DNA of 64,000 nucleotides from positions 1,715,461-1,779,460 of the forward strand of contig NZ_JAUCGQ010000001.1 in NCBI RefSeq assembly GCF_030362835.1, given 5' to 3'. This document shows, piece after piece, positions 1 to 7,591 of the stretch (positions within the stretch are counted from its first letter, which is position 1; every line of letters starts with the position of its first letter). Source of the stretch: Cellulomonas alba. Lineage in GTDB: Bacteria > Actinomycetota > Actinomycetes > Actinomycetales > Cellulomonadaceae. The translations under genes were made by a program, and so were the position numbers. The notes below the pieces were generated by a model. It ran no database searches, had not been told where the DNA came from, and was given only the letters and a program-made list of their open reading frames with translations.

Positions 1-238
1 GCAGCAGGTACCCGTACCGCGAGCCGGCGGTGAGGTTCGCCGCCACGTTGCCCGGGTCGACGTACGCGATCGCGGCGACGAACGCCGGGCCGAGCAGCAG
101 CGCGGTGCGCCCGCGCCGCGGTGGGGCGACCTGCCCGCCGGACGTCGAGGCACCCCGGCCGCTGGGCGGCGGCGCGTCGGGCGTGGCCTCGAGCGCGGCC
201 GTGCGGCCGCCGGGCACGCCCTCGTCGCTCGCGCTCAT
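1..238 (-). CDS. mntH: NRAMP-family manganese/divalent metal transporter, N-terminal part (cut by window edge)
   Basis: The first 79 codons of a gene that continues past the left edge. After about 45 residues of Gly/Pro/Ala-rich cytoplasmic sequence the protein reads [20 protein letters not shown]. This is the first membrane helix of NRAMP proteins with the DPGN metal-binding motif. The family imports Mn2+ (and Fe2+) with protons across the plasma membrane. The start is the ATG at 236-238 (MSASDEG). The next gene to the right runs divergently. Most of the protein is missing, so substrate preference cannot be judged, but the DPGN context makes the family assignment secure. Confidence 0.88.
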   Translation of the reverse strand, partial: MSASDEGVPGGRTAALEATPDAPPPSGRGASTSGGQVAPPRRGRTALLLGPAFVAAIAYVDPGNVAANLTAGSRYGYLL

Positions 239-398
239 CGCCCCACTCGGCTCTCCGGGTCGACCGTCCACCCGATTGTTCGGATACCCGAAACTCTAGT
301 GCCCGGACGGCCAAACATCCCGCGCACGCGAGCGCGCGCCGCATGATCCCGCGGCATTCCGGTCGACCGGCCCGGGCACCCACCGCCACAGTGGACGC

Positions 399-1505
399 GT
401 GACGACGTGGTCGATCGACCCGCTGCCGGTCCCCGACGGCCCGGACGATCCCGGCCTGCGCGAGCTCGCGCACGTCACGAACGCGGTCGACCGCGAGCTC
501 TGGGGCTCCGACGACTTCCGCCGGACCACGCGTGAGCTCCTCGAGTCGCTGCGCGACGACCCGTACGAGCGGCACGTCGTGCTCGGCGCGCGCGACGGCG
601 GCGCCCTGCTCGGCTACGCGCTGCTGCACCTGCCGCGCCGCGAGAACACGCACACCGGCGCGCTCGAGCTCGGCGTGCTCCCCGAGCACCGCCGCCGGGG
701 CATCGGCACCGCGCTGCACGCCGCGGCTCTCGCGCACGCGCGCGCCGACGGACGCACCCGGCTCACGGCGTCGACGGACCAGCGCGTCGAGCCGGCGCCG
801 GGCACGGGGACGCTCGCGCCGCCGACCGGCGAGGGGCTCGTCGCGGCCGACGACGCGGGTGTGCGGTTCGCGCGGCGGCACGGCTGGGACCTCGAGCAGG
901 TCGCGCGCTACTCGGTGCTCGACGTGCCGCGGGACGGCGACGCCGCGGCCCGGGAGCACGTCGCCCGCCTGCGCGCCGACGCCGAGGCCCACGCCGGGCC
1001 GGACTACCGACTGCTGGCCTGGTCGGCTCCGACGCCGGCCGACTACGCGGAGCAGTTCGCCGCGCTCCAGACCGAGATGAGCGCGGACGACCCGCACGCC
1101 GGTTTCGAACAGGACACCCAGGAGTGGGACGCCGAGCGGGTGCGCCGGGGCGAGCAGACGTGGGCCGCGCAGGGCCGCGCGCTCCTCGTCATGTGCGCCG
1201 AGCACGTGCCGACGCGGACGCTGGCCGCGTACACCGACCTCCTCGTCCCCGACGAGCCCGGCGAGTACGTGCACCAGTACGACACGCTGGTGGCGCGCGC
1301 CCACCGCGGCCGGCGCCTCGGCATGCTCGTCAAGACCGCGAACGTGCAGCGGCTCGTCGACGAGCTGCCCGCGGTGCGACGCATCGGCACGTGGAACGCC
1401 GAGGAGAACCGCTGGATGCTCGCGATCAACGTCGCGCTCGGGTTCCGCCCGGCGGGCGGTTCGGGCGAGTGGCAGCTGCGGCTCGACGGGCGCGGCGACG
1501 CCTGA
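399..1505 (+). CDS. GNAT-family N-acetyltransferase with two GNAT domains
   Basis: 368 residues, GTG start. The N-terminal half has a clear acetyl-CoA-binding motif A (RRRGIGTALHAAAL, about residues 98-111) after the usual beta strand (LELGVLPEH). The C-terminal half has a second, degenerate pyrophosphate loop (HRGRRLGMLVKTAN, about residues 302-315), then WNAEENRWMLAINVALGFRP, a typical GNAT closing segment. Tandem GNAT proteins of this size are common in actinobacteria; mycothiol synthase is one example, but nothing here proves that role. Substrate unknown. It is monocistronic and converges on the next gene, with a GC-rich hairpin between them. Confidence 0.85.
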   Translation: MTTWSIDPLPVPDGPDDPGLRELAHVTNAVDRELWGSDDFRRTTRELLESLRDDPYERHVVLGARDGGALLGYALLHLPRRENTHTGALELGVLPEHRRRGIGTALHAAALAHARADGRTRLTASTDQRVEPAPGTGTLAPPTGEGLVAADDAGVRFARRHGWDLEQVARYSVLDVPRDGDAAAREHVARLRADAEAHAGPDYRLLAWSAPTPADYAEQFAALQTEMSADDPHAGFEQDTQEWDAERVRRGEQTWAAQGRALLVMCAEHVPTRTLAAYTDLLVPDEPGEYVHQYDTLVARAHRGRRLGMLVKTANVQRLVDELPAVRRIGTWNAEENRWMLAINVALGFRPAGGSGEWQLRLDGRGDA

Positions 1506-1546
1506 CGGCGCCCGGTGCCGGGCGGCCGAGGGGTGGAGCCGTGGGC

Positions 1547-1568
1547 CCGGCGCCCGCGCGGGCGCCGG
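1547..1568. terminator. Bidirectional hairpin between convergent genes
   Basis: A 22-nt perfectly self-complementary block whose arms are CCGGCGCCCG and CGGGCGCCGG. It lies in the 66-nt gap between the stop of the double-GNAT gene and the stop of the convergent SRPBCC gene. There is no U-tract, as usual for high-GC actinobacterial terminators. Position and symmetry suggest termination in both directions. Confidence 0.6.
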
Positions 1569-1571
1569 CCG

Positions 1572-2333
1572 TCACGCCGGGACCGGCACCGCCTTCCGCC
1601 ACCACGCGTCCCAGTGGCCGCGCACCTCCTCGAACCGTGCCTCGTCGAGGCCGTACGTGTGAAGGATCGCCGACACCGCACCGTGCGGCGGACGCTCGGC
1701 CATCGGGATCTCGTAGACGACCAGCAGGTGCTCGTCGACGCCGTGCAGCTGGACGCCGAACTGGAGCGGCGCCTTGTAGAGCACCATGCCGCCGAGCAGC
1801 ACGCCGTCGGGCCGTCGACCCTCGACGTGGCCGCCCGTCGGCGTGCCCCGGACGTCGCGCAGACCGGCACGGTCGAGCAGCCGGTCGCCGCGGGCCCCCG
1901 CGTCGAGGTCGTGCACCGAGAGCGTGCGGCGGTCCTCGCCGGGGTGCACGCGCAGCGCGAACTCCAGCTGGTGCAGCGCGGCGACCCAGAGCTCGTCGAT
2001 CGTGTCCCAGACGCCGTCGTACGTGTTGGTGTGCAGCCCCTGGAAGCTCGCGCGCGTGAACGTCACGTGCGTGTGGCCGGGGTCGTGGTGCGACGCGTGC
2101 GCCGTGAGCACGTCGCCGTGCGGCCAGATCAGCCGGTGCACCACCCGGTCACCCTCGGTGTCGATGCTCTCGCGCGCCTGGCCGATGAACGTGCCGTGGA
2201 TCTCCTCGTCGAGGCTCGGGCGGTCCGACCGGTACCACCGGCGGATCAGCTCCGGCTCGCGCACGTGGTGCCACAGCGTGCTCAGCGCCACCGGCACGTC
2301 GACGGCCACGACCTCGCGACGGTCCAGCGTCAT
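1572..2333 (-). CDS. SRPBCC (START/Bet v1-like, AHSA1-type) domain protein
   Basis: 253 residues with ATG start behind a GAGGGG ribosome site. The first ~150 residues look like an AHSA1/polyketide cyclase-type hydrophobic pocket domain: VDVPVALSTLWHHVREPELIRRWY near the start (two-part motif), then H-D-P-G-H-T-HVTFTRASF and WDTIDELWVAALHQLEFALRVHPGED. The remaining ~100 residues look like a second, degenerate copy of such a fold. These proteins bind small hydrophobic ligands or act as cochaperone-like proteins; no ligand can be named. It lies downstream of the thiamine transporter on the same strand, but 118 nt separate them, so it may be independent. Confidence 0.7.
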   Translation of the reverse strand: MTLDRREVVAVDVPVALSTLWHHVREPELIRRWYRSDRPSLDEEIHGTFIGQARESIDTEGDRVVHRLIWPHGDVLTAHASHHDPGHTHVTFTRASFQGLHTNTYDGVWDTIDELWVAALHQLEFALRVHPGEDRRTLSVHDLDAGARGDRLLDRAGLRDVRGTPTGGHVEGRRPDGVLLGGMVLYKAPLQFGVQLHGVDEHLLVVYEIPMAERPPHGAVSAILHTYGLDEARFEEVRGHWDAWWRKAVPVPA

Positions 2334-2451
2334 CGCCCCTCACCCCGTTCGTCCCGCCCGGACCGCGGCTCGACCCGGACATTTCCGACGGTAGTGCGGG
2401 GCAGCGCGGGGCGCCGGGTGGCGTGGCGTGGGGCCGTGACCGCGCGCCGGG

Positions 2452-3504
2452 TCAGGGCAGGACGGTGACCGCGTCGGCGTCGATCGTCAGCGGCACCACG
2501 TCGCCGGGCTCCCACCGCGCGCCGACCGGCGCGAGCGCCGTCACCGCGCCCACGCCGTCGACGTCGACGCGCACCTCGGAGCGCCCGCGCCGCGACGTCA
2601 CGCCGCGGACGACGCCCTTGAGCCCGGCGGCGCCTCCGATGTCCTCCCGTGCAGCGTCGCGCGTGACGACGAACGCGCCCTCGGCGAGCGCGACCACCGC
2701 ACCCGGCGCGTCCTGCGGGCGCGGGGCGCGGGCACCGAGCGCGGCGAGCAGCGGCGCGGCGGAGGGGGCCGCGACGTCGACGAACGCCTCGTAGCCGAGG
2801 AACGCGGCGACGTCGCGGTCGCCCGGTGCGCGCCACAGCTCGTCGGGCGGAGCGAGCCGCAGCAGCCGGCCGGCGTGCATGACGCCGACGCGGTCCGCGA
2901 CCGCGAACGCCTCGTCCTGGTCGTGCGTGACGAACACCGCCGGCGTGCCGGTGGCGACGAGCACCGACCGCAGGTCCACCGCGAGGCGCTCGCGCAGCGC
3001 ACGGTCGAGCGCCGAGAGCGGCTCGTCGAGCAGCAGCACGCGCGGCTCGGGCGCGAGCGCGCGGGCCAGGGCGACGCGCTGGCGCTCCCCGCCCGAGAGC
3101 GTCGCGACCGGCCGCGACCCGTAGCCCGCGAGCCCGACCAGGTCGAGCAGCTCGGCCACCCGTCCGGCGCGCGCCGCTCGGGGCACGCCGCGCAGCCCGT
3201 ACGCCACGTTCCCCGCGACGTCGCGGTGCGCGAACAGCTGGCCGTCCTGGAACATCAGCCCGAACGCGCGCCGGTGCACCGGCACGCCCGCCAGGTCGGC
3301 GCCGTCCCACAGCACCGCGCCCGCGGCGAGCGGCTCGAGCCCGGCGACCGCGCGCAGCAGCGACGACTTGCCGCAGCCGGACGGCCCGAGCAGCGCGACG
3401 ACCTCGCCCGTGGGGACGTCGAACGAGACGCCGTCGACGGCGCGCGTGCCGGCGGACGGCCTCTCGCCGTACACCACCGCCACGTCCCTGACCTGGAGCG
3501 TCAC
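2452..3504 (-). CDS. thiQ: Thiamine ABC transporter, ATP-binding subunit (ThiQ-like)
   Basis: 350 residues. Walker A GPSGCGKSS (40-48), Q-loop Q86, signature LSGGE (136-140), Walker B VLLLDE (156-161), H-loop VTHD (192-195): a complete nucleotide-binding domain. It is followed by ~110 residues with TOBE-like strands, as in importer ATPases such as PotA/CysA. The GTG start overlaps the ThiP stop in GTGA (3501-3504), so the two are translationally coupled. It powers uptake of thiamine or its phosphates with ThiB and ThiP; the TPP riboswitch upstream of the operon supports this substrate. The symbol is given by operon context; the TOBE extension makes it longer than Escherichia coli ThiQ. Confidence 0.87.
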   Translation of the reverse strand: MTLQVRDVAVVYGERPSAGTRAVDGVSFDVPTGEVVALLGPSGCGKSSLLRAVAGLEPLAAGAVLWDGADLAGVPVHRRAFGLMFQDGQLFAHRDVAGNVAYGLRGVPRAARAGRVAELLDLVGLAGYGSRPVATLSGGERQRVALARALAPEPRVLLLDEPLSALDRALRERLAVDLRSVLVATGTPAVFVTHDQDEAFAVADRVGVMHAGRLLRLAPPDELWRAPGDRDVAAFLGYEAFVDVAAPSAAPLLAALGARAPRPQDAPGAVVALAEGAFVVTRDAAREDIGGAAGLKGVVRGVTSRRGRSEVRVDVDGVGAVTALAPVGARWEPGDVVPLTIDADAVTVLP

Positions 3505-5255
3505 CAGTCGCCTCCCACCTGCCCGGCGCGCAGCCGCTCCGCGAGCGCCACGATCGCCGCCGTCAGCGCCGCGAGCACCACCGAGGCCGCGAGCGCCATG
3601 CCGTAGTTGTCCGGACCCGGCCGCCCGATGAGCCGGAACACCATGACCGGCAACGTCGGCCGGTCCGGGCGCGCGAGGAACGAGGTCGCGCCGAACTCGC
3701 CGAGCGACGCGGCGAACGCGAAGCCGATGGCGAGGCCGACCGAGCGCGCGGCGAGCGGCACGTCGAGGGTGCGGAGCACGCGACCCGGCGCCGCACCGAG
3801 CGTCCCGGCGGCCTCGCGCAGCCGCGGGTCGATCGCGCGCAGCACCGGCAGCACCGTCCGCACCACGAGGGGCACTGCGACGACCGCCTGCGCGATCGGC
3901 ACGAGCAGCGGCGACGTGCGCAGGTCGACCGCGAGGCCCAGCGGCCGGTCCATCGTGACGAGGAAGCCGAACCCGACCGTCACGGCCGAGACGCCGAGCG
4001 GCAGCATGAACAGCGCGTCGAACCCCGCGACGGCCCGGCGTGCGGCCCGCCGCCGCGGGCGGCGCGACACCACCAGCGCGACGAGCCCGCCCACGACCAG
4101 GGCGATCACGGTCGCGTCGACCGCCGTCTCGACCGACGTCGCCGCCGCCTGCCAGACGCTCACGGGTACCCCCGGCGCGGGCGCGCCGAGCGCCCGGTAG
4201 TGGTCGAGCCCCCAGCCGCCGTCGACGCGCAGCGACCGGACCACGAGGTTGACGAGCGGCACCGCGATCGCGAGCAGCACGACCGCCGTCACTCCCGCGG
4301 CCGCGAGCGCGAGCGGGTGCCCGTCGTCGGCGGGGCGGCGACGCAGCGTCAGCGGCCGGACCGCGGTCCCCGTCGCGGCGAGCGACAGCGCCCGCTCGCG
4401 GCGCGCCCGCGCCCGGCCCGCGATCGTCAGCACGCCGACGACCACCACCAGCTGGACCACGGAGAGCACCGCCGCGGCGCGCAGGTCGAGGAACTGCGTC
4501 GTCTGGATCCAGATCTCGGTCTCGATCGTGCCGAACCGCGTGCCGCCGAGGATCAGCACCGTGCCGAACGCGGTTGCGCAGAACAGGAACACGAGCGAGG
4601 CGGCCGACCAGATCGCGGGCGCGAGCGCGGGCAGCTCGACGGTCCGGAACGCGCGCCACGGCGAGGCGCCGAGGCCGCGCGCCGCCTGCGTGGCACGCGG
4701 GTCGAGCCGCTCCCAGAGCCCGCCGACCGCCCGCACCACGACCGCGTAGTTGAAGAACACCAGGGCCGCGAGGATCGCGGCGAACGTGCCGTCGAGGTGC
4801 AGGAACCCGAGCGGCCCGCCGTCGACGAGCAGCGACCGGAACGCGACGCCGACCACCACCGTCGGCAGCACGAACGGCACGGTGACCAGCGCCCGCACGG
4901 CCGCGCGCCCGCGGAACCGCCGGCGGTAGAGCGTGTACGCGCCGGGCACGCCGAGCGCGACCGACAGCACGGTCGCGGCGGTCGCCTGGCCGAGCGTCTG
5001 GCCGACGATGCGCCACGTCCGCGGCCGTGAGAACACGTCCGCGAAGCCCGAGAGGTCGAGCCGCCCGTCCGTCACGAAGCCCTTGCCGACCATGACGACG
5101 ACCGGCCACGCGAAGAACACCGCGAGGAAGGCGACCGGCACCGCGACCGCGAGCCCCCAGCCGAGCACGCGCCCGACGGGCAGGCGCCGCCGCGCCGGCC
5201 GGACCGCTACCGCGGGTGCGGTGCGGCCCGGGCCGGGCGCGGTGAGGCTCGTCAT
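3501..5255 (-). CDS. thiP: Thiamine ABC transporter, fused two-domain permease (ThiP-like)
   Basis: 584 residues with two homologous binding-protein-dependent permease halves in one chain, about 12 membrane helices in all. The first half has GLGASPWRAFRTVELPAL and the second AAGTLGAAPGRVLRTLDVPL, both matching the EAA loop that docks onto the ATPase. The ATG start shares one base with the ThiB stop (TGATG at 5257-5253). The duplicated permease is typical of ThiP. Substrate inferred from ThiB and the riboswitch. Confidence 0.87.
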   Translation of the reverse strand: MTSLTAPGPGRTAPAVAVRPARRRLPVGRVLGWGLAVAVPVAFLAVFFAWPVVVMVGKGFVTDGRLDLSGFADVFSRPRTWRIVGQTLGQATAATVLSVALGVPGAYTLYRRRFRGRAAVRALVTVPFVLPTVVVGVAFRSLLVDGGPLGFLHLDGTFAAILAALVFFNYAVVVRAVGGLWERLDPRATQAARGLGASPWRAFRTVELPALAPAIWSAASLVFLFCATAFGTVLILGGTRFGTIETEIWIQTTQFLDLRAAAVLSVVQLVVVVGVLTIAGRARARRERALSLAATGTAVRPLTLRRRPADDGHPLALAAAGVTAVVLLAIAVPLVNLVVRSLRVDGGWGLDHYRALGAPAPGVPVSVWQAAATSVETAVDATVIALVVGGLVALVVSRRPRRRAARRAVAGFDALFMLPLGVSAVTVGFGFLVTMDRPLGLAVDLRTSPLLVPIAQAVVAVPLVVRTVLPVLRAIDPRLREAAGTLGAAPGRVLRTLDVPLAARSVGLAIGFAFAASLGEFGATSFLARPDRPTLPVMVFRLIGRPGPDNYGMALAASVVLAALTAAIVALAERLRAGQVGGDW

Positions 5256-6334
5256 CAGCCGACGATCTCCGAGTACTGCGACAGCCACTCCGAGCGTTTC
5301 GCGGTGATCTCGTCGGCGGGGACGTCGAACGGCTTGCCGGCGAGCGGCGCCCACCTGACCCACTCGGCGGGCAGCGTCACGTGCGTCGAGACCGGGTACA
5401 TGTACATCTGGCCCGGGATGTCGGCCTGCACCTCGTCCGACAGCAGGAAGTCGAGGAGCTTCTGCGCGCCCAGCGGGTTCTTCGCGCCGGTCAGCACGCC
5501 GGCGTACTCGACCTGGCGGAAGCACGTGTCGAGCAGGGCACCGACGCGCGCGTCGCCGCCGCCCTTGGGCAGCGTGTCGGGCGGGCTCGAGGCGTAGGAG
5601 AGCACGATGGGACGCGGCCCGTCGCCGCCCCCGCCCGAGAAGTCGGTGCTCCACGCGTCCGACCAGCCCGCGTCGACCTTGGTGCCGTTCGCGACGAGCT
5701 TCTTCCAGTACGCCTGCCAGCCGTCCTCGCCGTACGCGCCGATCGTCGCGAGCAGGAACGCCAGCCCGGGCGACGACGTCGCGGCACCCGGCACCACGAG
5801 CAGGTTCTTGTACTCGGGCTTGGTGAGGTCGTCGAGCGTCGCGGGCTCCGCGAGCTGGTGCTTCGCGAACCACTGGTGGTCGACGTTGATGCAGACGTCG
5901 CCCAGGTCGATCGCCGTCAGCCGGTGCGAGTCGTCGACCTGGTGCTTCGCCGCGTCGGACGCGGCCGCAGCGGTGGACGTGTACGGCTGGAAGACGCCCG
6001 CGTCGAGGCCGCGCGTCGCGTACGTGTTGTCGATGCCGTACGCGAGGTCGCCGATGGGCGCGTCCTTCGTCAGCACCAGCTGGTTCGTCAGCACGCCCGC
6101 GTCGCCCGGCTGCACGACCTTGACGGTGACGCCGGTCTGCTTCGTGAAGTCCTCGAGGACGCCCTTGCTCAGCGCGAACGAGTCGTGCGTGACGAGCGTG
6201 ACGGTCCCCCCGGGCGTCCCGGACGCGCTCGGGCTGGCCTTGTCGTCGGCGTTCGCTCCCAGCACCGAGCAGGCGCTCAGCGACGCCGCGGCGGCCAGCG
6301 CGGCGGCGACCGCGAGGGGCTTGCGGATGGTCAT
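5255..6334 (-). CDS. thiB: Thiamine ABC transporter, substrate-binding lipoprotein (ThiB-like)
   Basis: 359 residues. The start is the ATG at 6332-6334 because GGAGGAG lies nine bases upstream; an in-frame start 13 codons earlier lacks this. The signal peptide ends in lipobox LSAC (Cys22), so the protein is a membrane-anchored lipoprotein. VTLVTHDSFALSKGVLEDFT followed by VVQPGDAGVLTNQLVLT and GIDNTYATR is characteristic of the ThiB/TbpA family, which binds thiamine, TMP and TPP. First gene of a three-gene operon (thiB-thiP-thiQ) whose leader carries a TPP riboswitch, so expression should fall when TPP is plentiful. Confidence 0.9.
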   Translation of the reverse strand: MTIRKPLAVAAALAAAASLSACSVLGANADDKASPSASGTPGGTVTLVTHDSFALSKGVLEDFTKQTGVTVKVVQPGDAGVLTNQLVLTKDAPIGDLAYGIDNTYATRGLDAGVFQPYTSTAAAASDAAKHQVDDSHRLTAIDLGDVCINVDHQWFAKHQLAEPATLDDLTKPEYKNLLVVPGAATSSPGLAFLLATIGAYGEDGWQAYWKKLVANGTKVDAGWSDAWSTDFSGGGGDGPRPIVLSYASSPPDTLPKGGGDARVGALLDTCFRQVEYAGVLTGAKNPLGAQKLLDFLLSDEVQADIPGQMYMYPVSTHVTLPAEWVRWAPLAGKPFDVPADEITAKRSEWLSQYSEIVG

Positions 6335-6430
6335 GCGGTGGTGCTCCTCCGTCGTCGTGATGGAGGGGGTCACCGCGGGCCGCGCCGCAGACGGGTCCCC
6401 GGCGACGACACACGGAGACTGAGAAGCCCG

Positions 6431-6531
6431 ACTCCCTACGCCGGTATCAGCCGGATCAGGTTCGAGGGTCTGCGGTGGTCCGCACTCTCAGCGTCCCGGC
6501 CCCGCGTGCGGCGCGGCCCTGACGCTCCCCT
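6431..6531 (-). promoter_or_regulatory. TPP (THI-box) riboswitch
   Basis: On the minus strand the aptamer opens with GGGGAGCGTC, whose partner GGGACGCTGAGAGTGCGG contains the invariant CUGAGA core. It continues with GACCCTCGAACCTGATCCGG, then CTGATACCGGCGTAGGGAGT, the pyrophosphate-binding arm with its conserved ACCUGAUC and AGGGA strings. It lies about 97 nt upstream of the thiB start. In GC-rich actinobacteria such elements usually hide the ribosome site when TPP is bound; the expression-platform mechanism is inferred. Confidence 0.93.
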
Positions 6532-6544
6532 GTCGTTCCCGGCG

Positions 6545-6550
6545 ATCCTA
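6545..6550 (-). promoter_or_regulatory. Candidate -10 box of the thiamine operon
   Basis: The minus strand reads TAGGAT 14 nt before the first paired base of the riboswitch, a good match to the actinobacterial -10 hexamer at the right distance for a transcript starting at the aptamer. No convincing -35 hexamer is visible. Confidence 0.5.
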
Positions 6551-6597
6551 GCCCCGCCGCGAGCACCCGGGAGACGCGGCATCCACCGAGCCGGCGG

Positions 6598-6643
6598 GAC
6601 CACCACGCGCGCCGAGCCAGGACCACCACCCGTGCCGAGCCAG
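6598..6643. repeat. Two tandem copies of a 23-bp repeat
   Basis: Units at 6598-6620 and 6621-6643. Each begins GACCACCAC and ends GCCGAGCCAG, with two differences between copies. They sit between the thiamine operon promoter and the 19-bp array. The 6335-6897 stretch has no supportable gene; it holds the riboswitch, its promoter, these repeats, the 19-bp array and a palindrome. Confidence 0.7.
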
Positions 6644-6650
6644 CGAGTAC

Positions 6651-6796
6651 GCGCCGCATCGATGAGTTCGCGCGACTTCCGTGAGCCCGCGCCGCATCCG
6701 GATCCGTGACTTCGCGCCGCATCCGTGAGTTCGCGCCGCATCCGGATCCGTGGCTTTCGCGCCGCGTCCGTGAGTTCGCGCGACTTCCGTGAGTTC
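6651..6796. repeat. Array 1 of degenerate 19-bp tandem repeats
   Basis: Seven head-to-tail units start at 6651, 6670, 6689, 6714, 6733, 6759 and 6778. The commonest form is GCGCCGCATCCGTGAGTTC. Five units are exactly 19 bp; units 3 and 5 carry the same six-base GGATCC insertion (25 and 26 bp). The GTGAGTTC end is best conserved. There are no unique spacers, so this is not a CRISPR. The last unit runs into a nested palindrome. Confidence 0.85.
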
Positions 6797-6845
6797 GACG
6801 CGGAGCCCGTGAGGAACGACTCACGCAGACTGGCCGAACTCACGG
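6787..6845. repeat. Family-1 nested palindrome, solitary copy
   Basis: 59 nt. Outer arms CCGTGAGTTCG (6787-6797) and CGAACTCACGG (6835-6845) are perfectly complementary over 11 bp. Inside is a second hairpin, CGTGAG-gaacga-CTCACG. It begins in the last unit of the 19-bp array and lies 52 nt from the end of the DUF4235 gene. The same element occurs at 7426-7484 and 8568-8625. Confidence 0.85.
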
Positions 6846-6897
6846 ACTCACGGACTCGCGGCCTCGCGGACCGCGGGCCGGCCGTGGGGCCGGCTCG

Positions 6898-7161
6898 TCA
6901 GCGGGACTCGAGGCGTGCCGTCACGCGCGACGCGCCCCGGGCCGCGAGCACGCGCGCGATCGCCATGACCGCACCCGTGATCGCCGCAGCCGCGATGATC
7001 TCGGCCACCGCGTTGTCGCCGTCGTCCTCGGGCTTCGGTGGCCGGTGACCCGCGCTGGCCTTCCAGACCAGTCCGACGACCTTCTGCGCGACGATCGCCG
7101 CGACGCCTGCGGCGGCGAGCCCGACGATCTTGTCGACGGTCGCGGTGGACGTGTCGGCCAT
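6898..7161 (-). CDS. DUF4235 small membrane protein
   Basis: 87 residues, ATG at 7161 behind a GGAGGT ribosome site. Two hydrophobic segments (IVGLAAAGVAAIVAQKVVGLVWKA with G/A-rich packing, and AEIIAAAAITGAVMAIARVLA) flank a charged stretch (RPPKPEDDGDN). This matches actinobacterial DUF4235 proteins in size and layout. Function unknown. It sits alone between two repeat arrays and is the only ordinary gene in 6335-7591. Confidence 0.75.
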   Translation of the reverse strand: MADTSTATVDKIVGLAAAGVAAIVAQKVVGLVWKASAGHRPPKPEDDGDNAVAEIIAAAAITGAVMAIARVLAARGASRVTARLESR

Positions 7162-7290
7162 GACAACCTCCGAGGGGAACGGTGGGATCTGCTCTGACGC
7201 TATCCCGCCACCTCTCATCTCGCCGATCGCCGACGGCCAGCACCGCTGCCCGCACCCGGGGTCCCCGCCCGCACCGCACACTCGCGCCCA

Positions 7291-7437
7291 GACCGCTGGC
7301 TCTCGCCCCGACTGCTGGCTCTCGCCCGATCCGCGAGTTCACGATCGAACCGTGAGTTCTTGATCGAACCGCGAGTCCCCGTCCGAACCGCGAGTTCATG
7401 CCCGATCCGCGAGTTCATGGTCGAACCGTGAGTTCTT
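7291..7437. repeat. Array 2 of degenerate 19-bp tandem repeats
   Basis: Six units from 7324 to 7437 are each exactly 19 bp (7324, 7343, 7362, 7381, 7400, 7419), for example GATCGAACCGTGAGTTCTT. Two more 19-bp units with a different sequence (GACCGCTGGCTCTCGCCCC and a near copy) precede them at 7291 and 7310 in the same phase. Same period and same GTGAGTTC/GCGAGTTC core as array 1, and again the array ends inside a palindrome. The rest of 7162-7591 shows no gene. Confidence 0.87.
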
Positions 7438-7484
7438 GATGGATGCAGTGACGTGCGACTCACGGAGACGGGCCGAACTCACGG
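7426..7484. repeat. Family-1 nested palindrome, left bracket of the AbiEi/DUF559 gene
   Basis: 59 nt. Outer arms CCGTGAGTTC (7426-7435) and GAACTCACGG (7475-7484) pair perfectly; an inner GTGA/TCAC pair is centred on GTGCGAC. Its right half is nearly identical to that of the solitary copy at 6787-6845 (both contain CTCACG, AGAC and GGCCGAACTCACGG). It starts inside the last 19-bp unit and ends 107 nt before the ATG of the downstream gene. Confidence 0.87.
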
Positions 7485-7591
7485 GGTCGCCGGCGCGCGA
7501 CCAGCCACCCCCAGCCTCGTTGGCAGTCGGATCATCCACAGCGGCGGGAGATGACGCCCACATCATCGTCCGTGGTGACGAGGGTGGCGGG

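Noticed and set aside
2452..5109. One 885-codon gene covering ATPase and part of the permease
   Set aside because: Only codons after the GTG at 3504 encode the ATPase; the upstream part is an out-of-frame reading of the permease gene.
6651..7437. CRISPR array from the 19-bp repeats
   Set aside because: Units are directly joined with no unique spacers, they drift in sequence, and no cas gene is present.
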